The translations under genes and the position numbers were made by a program. Below, piece after piece: positions 24,326 through 36,190 of a DNA stretch of 64,000 bases. Each line of letters starts with the position of its first letter. Position 1 is the stretch's first letter. The stretch comes from Aricia agestis (lineage: Eukaryota > Arthropoda > Insecta > Lepidoptera > Lycaenidae): positions 10,361,501 through 10,425,500 of the forward strand of contig NC_056425.1 of NCBI RefSeq assembly GCF_905147365.1, read 5' to 3'. The notes beneath the pieces were generated by a model. That model was not told the origin of the DNA and did not search any database. It worked only from the letters and a program-made list of their open reading frames with translations.

Positions 24326-24360
24326 TATATAAGAAGTGGTAATCCTGAGTGGTCATCAGT
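24326..24360 (+). promoter_or_regulatory. Core promoter of the second Ala-rich gene
   Basis: TATATAAG at 24326-24333 and arthropod initiator TCAGT at 24356-24360 are correctly spaced at about 30 bases. The leader to the ATG at 24396 is about 38 bases. Confidence 0.75.
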
Positions 24361-24395
24361 GCCCAGTGGTCAGCTGTAACAGTAACACACACAAA

Positions 24396-26786
24396 ATGTC
24401 TCCAGTTACGGTGAGGATTTTGAAAATAGAAAAATCAAATTTTGATTTTTTTTTAATTTTTAACAGTCGAATTTGAAAATGATTCTTTAAAAATACGTTG
24501 GTTTCGTAGTACCTCGATCGTGGGAATTGCAGACATAATATATTTTCAATTGTTATGCGACAGCCGGGTGCCGCTTGGGGATTTATGGGATTCCTAGTTA
24601 ATTCGTTAAATTGTCTTATATATTGTGAGATGCAGTTATGACCTAAGATCTTCTTTGCATCACCTAAAAGACCAGAGAACAATAAACAAGGTCTTTTGTT
24701 GATGTGATGGAGACCAAGTATAAAATGTTTTACAGTAACATCTGCCTGTTTAGCATCATACTTTTGCCACCTTAATAAAAAAACTATTTACACAGCAAAT
24801 ACCTAAAAAAATCAAGATGTCTAGGTTTGGTAGTATCAAAATGTGTTTGAAAATCACGCGACAGACAGACTAAACTGCATTGCACTTGATGCAAAACAAA
24901 CAATCAATTGTATAATTTTATGTCTTATTTGTATTCAAATATTTGTCAGCCATCTGCCTAGGTACAGCCTAAACGTCGTATAATAAATATGATTTGGATT
25001 CATCCGTTACATCATACGGTACTTTACAACATGATAAAAGTTACCTATATGATAAAAGTATTTTCTTTAGGACCACACTAGACTCTAGAGCGACATGACA
25101 CGGCGCGACACTTCACAGACTTCACATTCCATAGAACTGACGTTTCACAAACGTCTGACGTTTTACGTCAGATTCACGTTTTTTAACGTCAGATCTATGG
25201 AAGTGAAGTGTCGCGCCGTGTCATGTCGCTCTAGTGCGGTCTTATCTTTATTGTTGTCAGCTAATTTATGTGAATTTAATGCTGCCTATTTATGTGAATT
25301 GAAATGGCTGAAGTAACCTGTTTTTCAAGAGACATTGCAATATGAAATTTGGGTTGTACACCACGCCTTGACCTGCACTAAATGATAATTCTCTTCACAG
25401 TCCAATAAATAAAAATTACGGCTATTGTATCAATAATAACTATTTGACCAAATATGTTGTTTTAATTTTTTCATCGCATTCAAAATTGCACCCATTACAC
25501 GCTTCACTCATGCGGAAATCAACGAGTTATCTTCAATTGCTATTGTGATTGTTATTCATTTAAAAGTGGTCCAGCGGAAATTGGTTAAAATAACATACTG
25601 ATTACAATATTATGTTTAATTTAATAACTTTGTTAATTACAGATTCTTTTCGTCATCGCTTCGGTGTATGGAGTAATTGGAGAACGTAAGTTAGCTTTGT
25701 GTTTATTACTCTTCTTCTAAAGAACAGCCAAGTGAAGTAAAATGTATAAAGGACTTTTTCAGTTCTACTGCTAATAATATAATAACTAGCTATTTGACCG
25801 AGCTTTGTTCGGTGTATGATAAAACACGAATAAAATGAGATTTTCTAAAAATGATTCCTAGCTAGATCAATTTATCGCCCCCGAAACCCCCTATATACTA
25901 AATTTCATGAAAGTCGTTGGAGCCGATTCCAAGATTCCAATTATATATAATATATATACAAGAATTGCTCGTTTAAAGATATAAGATTTAGATCAAGCCA
26001 TTATAGATATTAAGGCTAATGATAATCCCTTTTATTGCAGCTCTCAGACACGCAGACTCCCGTTCCGCCTCTAGCGGCATCATCACTAATGTAGTGGACG
26101 TCGGCCACGGCATCGGCTACGGCAACGGCATCGGTTACGGCATCGGCCTCGCCGCGCCCGGCATCGTCACCGGCCACGGCATCGGCAACATCGGCCTCGG
26201 CAGCAGCGCGCCCCTCAACAACGCCGCCGCCGTCGGCGCTGCTCAGCTCAGCGCCATCCAAAACGCTCAAGCCGTCCAGGCCACGCAAATCGGCAATGCC
26301 GCAGCTGCCGCTATCCAAGGCGCCCGCGTTACCGAAGTCGCCGCCCGCGCTGGCCAGGCCAATGCCATCCAGAATGCTCAGGCCCTAGATGCCGCTAGGA
26401 TCGCCAACGCGCAGAGAGCCCAAGCTGCCGCTCTGGAAAACGCTCGCGCCGTGGAAGCCGCGAGACGTGCAGCCGCCGCCGCACAGTACGAGCTAGCTCG
26501 CGCCGCCGAGGCCGAACGCGTCGCCAACGCTGCTCGCATCCAGGCCGCCGCCATCGCCAACGCTCGCGCTATCGAGGCCAACCGTATCGCCAACGCCGCA
26601 AGAGCCCAGGCTGCTGCCGTCGCGTCTAGCGCCGCCCAGGCCCAGGCCGTCGCCGACTCCGTGGCCAGAAACGTCCAGGATGGTGGCGTGATTCTCGGAC
26701 ACGGTCTCGTGTCCGCTGGAGTAGTCCACGCGGCGCCCATCGCCGTGGAGGGACTAGCCATCGGCTACGGGAAAGGACTTCATTGA
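24396..26786 (+). CDS. Secreted Ala-rich helical protein (paralog 2), three exons
   Basis: Exons 24396-24410, 25643-25685 and 26041-26786 (phases 0 and 1) give 267 residues, with the same exon layout as 15510-16602. The signal peptide is MSPVTILFVIASVYGVIG. Residues about 21-78 are Gly/Ile/His-rich with GYGNGIGYGIG. Residues about 79-230 are the Ala-rich helical core, very similar to paralog 1 (shared NNAAAVGAAQLSAIQNAQ start). The C-terminus keeps AAPIAVEGL and ends GYGKGLH. Differences lie mainly in the Gly-rich flanks, so the core is the constrained part. It uses more GCT codons than paralog 1. AATAAA lies at about 26883. Intron 1 (1.2 kb) holds a palindromic MITE and intron 2 a CTAG-type repeat. 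A fibrous role is inferred. Confidence 0.92.
25070..25242. mobile_element. Palindromic MITE in intron 1
   Basis: Arms GACCACACTAGACTCTAGAG...CGGCGCGACACTTCAC pair with GTGAAGTGTCGCGCCG...CTCTAGTGCGGTC, with a centre of short AACGTCAGA inversions. Confidence 0.8.
25786..25990 (+). mobile_element. Repeat CTAGCTATTTGACC...GCTCGTTTAAAG, copy 2
   Basis: Close copy of the unit at 31045-31254, lying in intron 2 of the second Ala-rich gene about 50 bp from the exon 3 acceptor. Confidence 0.7.
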
Positions 26787-27264
26787 GCTAGTCCAGCAAC
26801 TATCTAGTCTAGTCTATCCTAATCTAAGTCTGTCGACGAACGAGTGTGTCATATGTGTTAAATACGAACTTTAATGTAATACGAATAAAGTTAACAAAAC
26901 TTAATTTTCTTATATTTTTTCATAACCTGATTGATGTAGAATATAATCGATATAACTATATAGTATATCTAGCGATGAAGCAAAATTGTTTGTCAAATAT
27001 AATATTCATATTTTTTTAGGTTATAATTAGTCTAGATTAGAGATTATAATTATCATTAGCCTAGTCTTTATTATACAAACTACAACATACGTCGGAAGAA
27101 TATTATTTAAATATTCAAAATGTTATTTTATACTATATTGGACCATAGTTAACGCAAAGTGGTTTGAGTCTCAAACTAACCTACATTCTACTACTAACGC
27201 AAAAGTAATTAGTGTGTGCGTAGCATGTGTGCTATATTATGATCTCTCTTCCTTAATTACTCTC
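26787..27264. other. 3' flank, no gene seen
   Basis: Carries the polyadenylation signal AATAAA at about 26883 for the Ala-rich gene. The rest is AT-rich with no exon. Confidence 0.5.
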
Positions 27265-27445
27265 AAAACCCCTGTGGGAGTTCGACGGATAACCGACACG
27301 ACTGGCGACTTACTTGTCAGACAAATCAGTGATTGTCCAAAACAAACCTTGGAAATAATGTTTCCAACGGGAATCGAACCCACGACCTCCGCGTCAAGAG
27401 CCACGCTCCAAACCGCTGGACAGCGGAGGCGATGTCGCTAATTCG
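27265..27445 (-). mobile_element. tRNA-related SINE
   Basis: The minus strand reads a tRNA-like head (GCCTCCGCTGTCCAGCGGTT) with B box GGTTCGATTCC, followed by an unrelated body. The fold is imperfect and has a long tail, so it is a SINE rather than a working tRNA gene. Confidence 0.6.
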
Positions 27446-28360
27446 CACACAAGTGCGTTTTTTTTAAATTATTTTATCAGAATTGTTATAAAAACAAGAC
27501 CTATATAAATATTATTGTTTTCGTGACATTCGACCCCGTCGCGTGATAGGCTGATATTGATTAAAATTTAACAAATCGATAATATTATATTTATGGTACG
27601 TGTCACGTGACACATGATAGCCATCCTCGCTTAATCCTAAAATACATATTATGTATTCAAATAAACACGCATAATTAGCTCTTTGAGCGCGGCGACTGAA
27701 TCAAGAAATTCCGTAACGAAAATAAACTTAACACCCCCACTCCGACAGGCACAGTGGTGCGACGTTGACAGCCATGCATCGTCTAACGTGGTTTCAGTTC
27801 GGCAGACTTCGGCATGTTGTTTGTGTCCGTGCGACTAGACGTATGCGGGTACTAGCTATAGCTTTATTGCGGCAGTCACCTAGTGATATACGTTTTTTAT
27901 GCATTGAGGGTTTTTGCATACAGTAAGCCACCTAGCGACAAAAGAATTGATGCATACTTAACAAAAAATCATTTTTTTGAGCAAGCAACACAAGCAGCAC
28001 AAGTCTGCTTGCCGTCAAACTGGCGAATTCATTTCGACGAAGTACTCTGGAGTGTATTCATGCTGCATATTATTATTTAATTATTCTGCAAGAAAGCTTG
28101 TTATTTATATTTTACCGAAAATTTCTTTGGGCCAAAAAAAAGTTTTGTCCTCAATCGATCTTTAATAGTTAGCTCTATTCTCGAAGCCATAATTTAGGGG
28201 TAAATAATATTATTTTGTTTCATAAATCCAATTGAATTTATACTACATATAAATAAAATTGGAGTGTCTGTTTGTAATATTAAAATAACCGTTTTTTACT
28301 ACATGCATATGAATATTTAGACGGTACTTACACCAAAATAACAATTTTTTGAATTTTTGT
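27446..28360. other. no supported gene
   Basis: AT-rich. Overlapping plus-strand frames at 27883-28165 include a CRQTGEF stretch but no motif, promoter or splice partner. Confidence 0.4.
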
Positions 28361-28578
28361 CTGTCTGTATGTCTGCTTGTTCCGGCTAATCTCCGAAATG
28401 GCTGGACCGATTTTGACGGGACTTTTATTGGCAGATACCTGATGTAATAAGGAATATCTTAGGCTACTTTTTAACCGACTTCCAAAAAGGAGGAGGACAT
28501 ATTTTTACTTTTTTATTTTTTACCTATGTATTTTACATTTTGTTGACGCGGACGAAGTCGCGGGTAACAGCTAGTCGT
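28361..28578 (+). mobile_element. Helitron-like repeat ending CAGCTAGT
   Basis: Contains GTTCCGGCTAATCTCCGAAA and ends GACGAAGTCGCGGGTAACAGCTAGT-like. An inverted copy is at 43267-43545. Confidence 0.6.
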
Positions 28579-28837
28579 AAGTAAAGTTATATGAATTCAT
28601 GTAATGCACAAAAGAATTATTGTAGGAACTAAAATTAGACACAAGGTGTTAAATAATGTGAGGATTTTGAAGTATGCTAGCGTGTGGGACTGTGGGTATT
28701 GGTGGGTATGTAACGGCGGTTACCTCATTACACGCTCGAGTGGGTTGTTAATGTGTCTATTTTGTTGTTTGGAGTAGCGATATTTCCTTTAAAGGAATCA
28801 GCCCCTAGCCAACACGTTTTCTTTATTGCTTGTTTAT

Positions 28838-29010
28838 ACAGGACTAGATGATGCCCGCAACTCCGTTGCGCCAAAACACGTTTATCGCGCGGGGACCGCA
28901 CATTTTTTCGGAACAAAAAGTATCCTATGTCCTTTCCCGGAACTAAAAGTATCTCTATACCAAATTTCAGCTAATTTGGTTCAGCGGTTGCAGTAGAATT
29001 TAAACGAATA
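28838..29010 (-). mobile_element. Helitron-like repeat, minus copy
   Basis: Complement of the unit at 12041-12236 (GTTTATCGCGCG...GGTTCAGCGGTT). Confidence 0.55.
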
Positions 29011-29189
29011 AACTTTTGCCATCACACTTCACCCTGAGCCGGCATGTGTATTGTGATAGAGATAGATATCGAGGTAACGTAGTCCTCTGATTCCACCTTC
29101 AAAATAGAGCCTATCTAATTATTTTTTTAAAAACATCTTCAGTAAGAGTGAGTCTATGCCTCTACGTTTTTATTTTATCTTAAAGATTT

Positions 29190-29495
29190 TTTAAAGGGGT
29201 ACGAAGATTTTAGCCGACCTACTTTCGCTAAATGTGTTTTTTCGCGTTCACGAATATTTTTTTCAAAAATAGATAGCTAACATCAACTTTGGCAGCTCAA
29301 ATCTTCGAAATGTGACACCTTACGCGGTTTTGCCCAAGATTATTTTTGTTTGTATTGTTTATTAGTAAGTTTAGAAAAAAATCGAACGTAGCAATATTGT
29401 ATCAAAAATCATATTTTGTCTAGACGCATTGTCCAGGGAGTAAATTGGGGAATACGTTTGTATGGAAAAACACTGTTAGCGTTTCCTCTTAATTG
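29190..29495 (+). repeat. Interspersed repeat shared with 53335-53650
   Basis: Both copies share AAAGGGGTAYGAAGATTTT, CGCTAAATGTGTTTTTTCGC and TTTTTTTCAAAAATRGATAG. This copy ends TTTCCTCTTAA, recalling the TTAA element family. Confidence 0.6.
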
Positions 29496-29960
29496 CCTCT
29501 AAGGGACTTTCCGATCGTCGCGGCAAGTGACCGCGAACTCAAAATTGGAACAGGCTAATTTTCTTAACTAGGGCCTAAGCTGTAGGTCTCATTTTCTACC
29601 GATATTGGTTTACCAACCCATGCCACCGCTGCTTTGTAGAGGCGTAGAGTAACATGAAACATATAGCCTAGAGGCTAGGCCACAGAAATTAATCAATTTG
29701 ATTTATTTCTGTGGGCTGGGCCATAAAGTGGGATTTTATTTGAATTTTTGTCACGGTTGCGTGTGCCAAAGATCGGTAATGCACCTTAATTGCCTCTAAG
29801 AAACTGATTACAATTTTGCTAATAATATAAATCAACAAGATTAAGTAACGGATCATAAAGTCATATTTACTGTAAACAATTTACATGACAAGTTGAAAAC
29901 ATACTCTTCCACGTAGAGATAGGGGGGTCAATAGCTCAAACTTGGTGATAATACGCGTAA

Positions 29961-29969
29961 TATATAAAG
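29961..29969 (+). promoter_or_regulatory. TATA box of the Gly/His-rich gene
   Basis: TATATAAAG 54 bases before the ATG at 30015. It predicts a start near 29991 and a short leader. Confidence 0.65.
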
Positions 29970-30014
29970 ATGTGTTCTCCAACACGGCACAGTACAAAAA
30001 AGTGAAAAATCAAG

Positions 30015-33000
30015 ATGGCAGCTAAAGTAAGTGTTGATACTTTTTAAATTATTTTAACCGACTTTAAAAAAAAGAGGTTATCAATTCGATGCGTATATAT
30101 GTAATGTTTCCAGAACTGCCTAATTTTCGTATATTATGTTAGTCTATATCAACGTCTGAACAAATGTGCCAAATTTCAAAAGTGTAATTGTATGTAAGTA
30201 TGTAGGTATGTATGTTTTTATGTTTGTGTTCGCATATCTCTGGAAGTACCATTCCGATTTCAGTAATTTTTCTTTTGTTGTACTAAGTATTGTTCAACTT
30301 AGGAAATAGTGCAAGTTTCATCAAAATCGGTTCAGTATTTTTGGAGATAGGTAGTTTTAATTCTCAATTACGTACAATTTTGAAGTCGTTTTTATCTTTT
30401 CAAAATACAGTTATTTAAATTGTAATTGTAAATTGGATGTATACCGGTTTGCACTATCCCAATCCAGTTATCCAATCCAGCGCTGGATTACTATTGGAAT
30501 AATGTAAACGGGCACTGCGGAATACACTGGAATTCAATTTTGCAAAGCGCTGGATTGAATCACTGGATTGGAGTAATGTAAACCGGCCATAATTCACTTA
30601 TGGACTTATCACTTATACTTCCACTTTACTTTACTGTTACCTCTTCACGGCCGAACCGCTGAGCCGATTTTGCTGAAATTTGGTATGGAGATACTTTAAG
30701 TCTCGGGAAAGGACATGGAGATACTTTTTAACCCAGAAAAATGTACGGTTCCCGCGCGATAAACGATTTCAGAATTGCGGGCGTCATCTTTAGTCCCATA
30801 AAAAGTGTTCAATGAAATAAGAAGTGTTATTTTGATATTTTATTATTAAAATAAGTTATTTGATTCCCGCCTCGTGAATCGCTAGTGATTTTTTTTGTTT
30901 TGTTGAGTTTTCTAATTGTTTTATTTTTAATTACAGATCGCTCTTATTGTTTTGGCGTTGGTAGCAGTGTGCTACGGTATGTATATTTTAATAATGTTAC
31001 ACTTAAGTTAACATATTCATCAATCATTCAGTCATTAAAATATAACTAGCTATTTGACCGAGCTTTGCTCGGCATTCAATAAAACTCGAATAAAATGACA
31101 TTTTCTAAAAATAATTCCTAGCTAGATCGATTTATCGTCCCCGAAACCCCCTATATACTAAATTTCATGAAAATCGTTGGAGCTGATTCCGAGATTCCAA
31201 TTATAGGTATATATATTATATACAAGAATTGCTCGTTTAAAGATATAAGATTTAGAATCTGAGTAAGGCTAAAAAATGCTTGTTACTTAATCAATAAGAA
31301 GACGTTTCCATGTAATACAACAGTTGTGTTATTTTGCAGCTCACCCATACGGTGGCGGATACGCCGGCAGCCAGGGTGGCGGCCGTGGTCAAGGTTAGTA
31401 TAACTTCCATTAAAATTCATAAAAATATATAGTAAAATCAAAGAATTCTATTTAAACTGAGGAATAGAAGTCTTTGAGTATAATAATTAAAAAAACTAGC
31501 TGACCCAGCAAATATTGTTTTGCCATATAAATTATTTCTAGTATCAATATAAAAAGTAGATAGAAAAATTCTCAGGCATAACGGATATATACGTATACAA
31601 AATTTCATTAAAATCGGTTGAGCCGTTTTAGAGGAGTTAGCGCACAAACACTGTGACACGAGAATTTTATTATATATTAGATTTATAATAACTGATTCGT
31701 TAATACTGTTTTGGTAAACTACAGTTCAAAATTAGTATTTCTCTAATTCATTTTATTCCTGGAACGAAGCAACCCTCAGTTCCTGCGACATCCTGATGAG
31801 ACTGAGCTGGGGTGATTGCATCTCACACGAAAGTCTCATCATACAATTTGTCACTATCTAAGAAAATATATATTATTTTTATTTTATTAAATTAAAAAAA
31901 AAACCGGAGAAATTAAATTTTCTCCGGGAGGTTGGGACCCCTTGAGACATAAATCGAGCTAACGAACACGCAACATCAGATTTTACACGTGTAAAATAAT
32001 AATAAAATTATTTATCTAGGAGGCCAAGGTTACAACCAAGACGTAGGCTTCGGTGGACCAAGCGGTGGTGGTCTTGGTAAGTTTCATCACAACCAAAAAT
32101 CATGTAAAATTATGAACATAATATTATGTGGCATTTTCGAATAAAACTGTAAGGGCCTGTTTCACCACTTCCTGATAAGGCTATCCACCAATTAACTTGA
32201 CAGATCAAGTATGGAGAATCTGCTTTTGAGAATTTTTTTGCTGACATTCCAGTTTCAATTACAAGAAACTTAAAGGACTCTCCTGATGATGCTATATTGT
32301 TACTTAAAGAAAATGTAAATGAATGGGATATCGATTTTAGATTTAAAGAAGTAGGTCCTCAAGACATTATAAAAACTTTCAAATTATTAAATATTAAGAA
32401 CACTACCGACTTGTGGGGCCTATCAATGAAAGTTATTAAATCTATAATCGATGTTATCGCGCCCTACTTAGCGACTATTTTTAATTATTGTATAAAAAGT
32501 GGCATATTTCCTGATCTAATGAAACACAGTAAAGTTTTACCTCTTTTTAAATCTGGTAGTAAGTCGGACCCATCTAATTTCCGACCTATATCTATCTTAC
32601 CCACATTGAGTAAAATTTATGAAAAGATAATACTGAATCAATTACTAACGCACTTCAATATAAATACTTTAGTTACTTTCATAGTATTATGTCCTACGGC
32701 ATTTTGCTGTGGGGCAATGCTGCAGATATAAATACAATTTTTGTGCTGCAGAAGCGAGCTGTGCGGGCAATCTACAAGCTAGCCCGTAATACTTCACTTA
32801 GAGAAAAATTTAAGGAAACTGGAATCGTAACTGTTGCTTCTCAATATGTCCTATCAAATGTATTATATGTTAAAAAGAATCAATTCACGAAAAAATGTGA
32901 TACCCATGGGAGATATACTCGTAATAAACATAAGCTTGAAATTCCGGTGACTAGACTTACTAAAGTCAAAAATTCTTTCAAAGGTCAATGCGCCTTTATA

Positions 33001-35753
33001 ATAAGATCCCAGAAAACGTTCAAAATCTTTCAATTAATAAATTTAAAAAGTTGTTAAAGAACGTTTGTGTACCAAAGCATACTATAAAGTTACTGATTTC
33101 ATGATTGATAGTACACCGTGGGAATAAGGTCGCCCCCTGCAGAGCTATTTCTGTATATTATTTTATTGTAATATTGTACACTTGTTGTATTTAGTTTTTT
33201 TATTTTATTTAATCATAATGACATTGTAATTTTCCATCTTTTTGGTAAAAGATGGCCCCGTGCGAGTTTCTTACGCCGCCGGTTCTTCTCGCCGGGTTAG
33301 TTCCCGAACCGGTGGTAGGCCCCAGTAGCATCTACGTTCGGAAAGTGTTTGAAAAAAACCTATTCTGAATAAAAAAATTTGACTTTGACTTTGTCAAAAA
33401 AGTTGTGAATACAACGGTGAAACAGGCCCTTTACATGAAAATTTTATGACTGACACTTGAAATTCTTATTTGAACTGAATTATTTAAAATATTTTTTGTT
33501 TCGTACAAACTGCGGTGGTTTTAGCAGCATTAGATATAAAAGACCGCCAAATTCCAACATTTTACGTAGAGTTGTAATGTATTACTTTTTCTTTTTTCAA
33601 CCAAGGAGGTGGCCAGGGCCAGGGCTTCGGGGGTGGCCAGGGCCACGGACAGAGTGGATTCGAAGGTGGCCAGAGCCATGGTCAAGGTGGATTAGGGGGT
33701 GGCTCAAGCCACGGCCAGGGTGGATTCGGGGGAGGACAAGGTGGGTTTGGCCAAAATTATGATAGTGGCTTTGGAGGTGGCCACGGGCTAGGAGGCCACG
33801 GTGGCTACGGTCACGGAGATGGTGGATTCAGTGGCCACAGTCATGGATTCGGTGGCAGTGGCCACGGTCACGGAGACAGTGGATTTGGTGGCCACGGTCA
33901 TGGAGGTAATTTAAGTTTAGGAGCATTAGGATAGATTTAAATGTGTTGTCCTGTGTTGTAATGTGTGTGTCTCATTAAGCCATCGATATATAATACGGAG
34001 GGCCTAGACAAGCGGCAAGCGATTATCGTAATCGCCAACGCCAACTCCACAAAATGTATGGGATTTGACATTCGTATTCGCTAGCGAAGCGATGACTTAA
34101 TATTATGTCAAATCGCATACATTTTGTTAGCGTTTACGATAATCGCTTGCCAAGTTGCCACTTGTGTACTAGTGCTGTAGTAGGTATATTTATAATTCGT
34201 AATATTATCAAGCTATTGATAGTTGTTACCATGGAGCTAAAACAAGTTGCTGCAGACGACAAAGTTGTGACTGCAAAGTTCGGTTGCATTTATTATAATC
34301 AGAGTTAGATCTGGCTATTTAGCCACTCCGGACAAAGAACATTTGCGCCGCCCTTAGCATACAAAAACGGTGGGCAGGATGAGGAGAAGATTTAAGTAAA
34401 CTTCTTAAATATTATTTTCTCTGTCCAATCTGAACTAGGTAGAAAGGTAAAATTCTAAGGGACGATTTCACCAAAGAAACGGAACGCCTTCAATGCACAC
34501 TGAACCGGTTCTAAAAGTATAAACGCGTTTATAACACCGAATTGCATTTCACCAACATAAACTAACCGCGGTCTCTGTGTTAGTTTTATCTTCTGAACGC
34601 CCAATGTTCGAAGTTTAAGGGGCCGGGTGCAATCGAAATTCTCATACATACGTTATACCAAAATCATTTTCTCATACGAAAATATTTAACATGTTTATTT
34701 TTCCGCTTAAAATAGTAATTATACATATATTATATAAAATATTTTTTAGTATTTAAATATTTTGTAGTAAATTTATTATTTATTTATATATTTTTAGCGT
34801 TTAAATATTTTGTAGTAAATTTTTGCGCAGGAACCTAGGTAATTACTATTTTAAACTGAAAAATAACTCAAACATGTTAAATATTCTCGTATGAGAAAAT
34901 GATTTTGGTATTACACATGTATGAGCATTTCGATGGCACCTGGCCTCTTAACGCCGTAAAACCCTTTCCGTCAGTGTGTCATGTCACAGTCATGTCGTGT
35001 CATGGCGGGTCGAAAAGCATAGACGAAAAAAATGTCAAGCTGACAGTTTTGACAGATGCGTTTGGTTAGTTTATTTAAACTTTTATTGTATCGTTTCTAC
35101 AAGTGACAAGGCTCGAAAACGATAAAAACATTTACACAACTTAGATGTTTTAGTCGCGATTAAAAGAAGATTGTGAAATCCATTTGAAACAAAACAATAT
35201 TTTGCGTCGCCGCATGAACGCGTTCAATGTGAACTAAGTTTTATAAAACGAAGTTTTAAGTGTGATTGGTGAAATCCCCCCTTAGACTTGGGTGGTGGAT
35301 GGCTAATGGCAAAATTAGAAGATAGGAACAAGTTAATTTTGCCTCCCCGAATTTATGTAATTTTGTACCTCGTCTATCGCGTTAGACTTCGCATTCTTCA
35401 TTCTTCATTTTAGACAACAAGAATTGGCATGTTTATCACTCGGAGACAAATTAAATGATATAATAATTTAATTTCAATAATCAATTTAATGAAGAGTTTG
35501 ACAGGTGGGCTTTTATGTATGGGCTTATGTCACATACTAAATATAAGTAGGTACTGCGGTAGTTAGTTGAGGCAGGACTAAAATTAGCTCCATACAACTC
35601 CACAAGGATTTTTGGTGCATGGCTAAAATAAGAATGTCATCGAAGTGTAATTAAGGTTTTTTTTTAAATACTAAGTAATTTGTTTTTCTTTCAGGCCAAG
35701 GCCCTTTCCCCGGCCAGGGCGGCCACGGAGGCTACAAGGAGCGCGGTTATTAA
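30015..35753 (+). CDS. Secreted Gly/His-rich repetitive protein, six exons
   Basis: Exons 30015-30026, 30937-30976, 31340-31393, 32020-32076, 33606-33905 and 35695-35753. After the first phase-0 intron all introns are phase 1 and the total is 173 residues. The signal peptide is MAAKIALIVLALVAVCYG. The mature protein is Gly repeats with Gln in the first half (GGGQGHGQ) and His in the second (GGHGHG, GHGDGGF), ending PFPGQGGHGGYKERGY. Every phase-1 border falls inside a Gly codon, so exons can be added or lost without breaking the repeat. If the exon 5 donor is skipped, the frame ends at 33933 with NLSLGALG. Similar compositions occur in cuticle, silk-associated and glycine-rich antimicrobial proteins, and sequence alone cannot decide. 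Introns 4 and 5 carry nested transposons. Confidence 0.9.
30632..30795 (+). mobile_element. Helitron-like repeat in intron 1
   Basis: Copy of the 12041-12236 unit (TTACCTCTTCACGGCCGAAC ... CGCGCGATAAACGA) about 140 bp before exon 2. Confidence 0.55.
31045..31254 (+). mobile_element. Repeat CTAGCTATTTGACC...GCTCGTTTAAAG, copy 3
   Basis: In intron 2, about 70 bp after exon 2. Closely similar to the copy in intron 2 of the Ala-rich gene at 25786. Confidence 0.7.
31491..31680 (-). mobile_element. Helitron-like fragment in intron 3
   Basis: The complement reads TTCTCGTGTCACAGTG ... GGGTCAGCTAGT, a diverged relative of 2525-2826. Confidence 0.55.
32151..33432 (+). mobile_element. MITE split by a LINE insertion (intron 4)
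   Basis: The left MITE half (32151-32235, GGGCCTGTTTCACCACTTCC...) and right half (about 33391-33432, ...GGTGAAACAGGCCC) match the uninterrupted copy at 36873-37018. The break falls within its AATCTGTCAAAAAG. Between the halves lies a non-LTR element of about 1.15 kb. Confidence 0.85.
32236..33390 (+). mobile_element. LINE fragment, internally deleted, with (TTGACT) tail
   Basis: 32297-32690 encodes the start of a reverse transcriptase (SNFRPISILPTLSKIYEKI is the classic non-LTR motif). The next frame, 32689-33057, encodes the C-terminal part (SYGILLWGNA, LQKRAVRAIY). The catalytic middle is deleted, and a later frameshift separates the NKIPENVQNLSINKFKKLL end. The 3' end is TTTGACTTTGACTTTG. 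It resembles jockey/CR1-type insect LINEs. Confidence 0.8.
33999..34176. mobile_element. Palindromic MITE, GGGCCTAGACAAG family, copy 3
   Basis: In intron 5 of the Gly/His-rich gene, near-identical to 6283-6445 except for small insertions (ATATT near 34103, and about 34155). Confidence 0.75.
34455..35284. mobile_element. DNA element with CTAAGGGACGATTTCACCAA ends
   Basis: The right end complement reads CTAAGGGGGGATTTCACCAA. It contains a second inverted-repeat element (34622-34944). Lies in intron 5. Confidence 0.7.
34622..34944. mobile_element. Nested palindromic element
   Basis: Ends GCCGGGTGCAATCGAAATTC and the near-complement of ATGAGCATTTCGATGGCACC. The arms continue through ACCAAAATCATTTTCTCATA on both sides. 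It is inserted inside 34455-35284. Confidence 0.7.
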
Positions 35754-36190
35754 ATAATAAATAGTCAATATTATTAATAAATACTACATTTAATTAAAGT
35801 TTGATTTTTTAAAACATACCGTAATTATTATAATTGTGACGTGTTGTGCGTTATTTTATTGATATAAGTACTGTGGTTTTAATAATAATATGTTCTAATA
35901 AGTATGTAAGACAGAACAACAAAGTAAATTTAAAAACTGATGATGGTCAAATGCTTGCAATACCACAATGTCACGTAAACACAACAGCTAGTCTACGCCT
36001 TATTTTATAAGAGTACTATTTATTACAATGAAAGTTGGTAGTTGCTACCAAGATTATTATAGGAGTATCTACAATCTAAATACTCCCTTATAATAAATAA
36101 TAATCTTAGTTTTTTGGTTGGTTTGTTTCAAGTCAATAGTAGTAGTTAGTAATATTCTTCTGAGTGAGTTTGACACACAACCCGAACAAA

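Noticed and set aside
33457..33762. 101-residue Arg/Pro/Trp-rich plus-strand frame
   Set aside because: It is a wrong-frame reading of the Gly/His-rich exon 33606-33905 running in from the intron.
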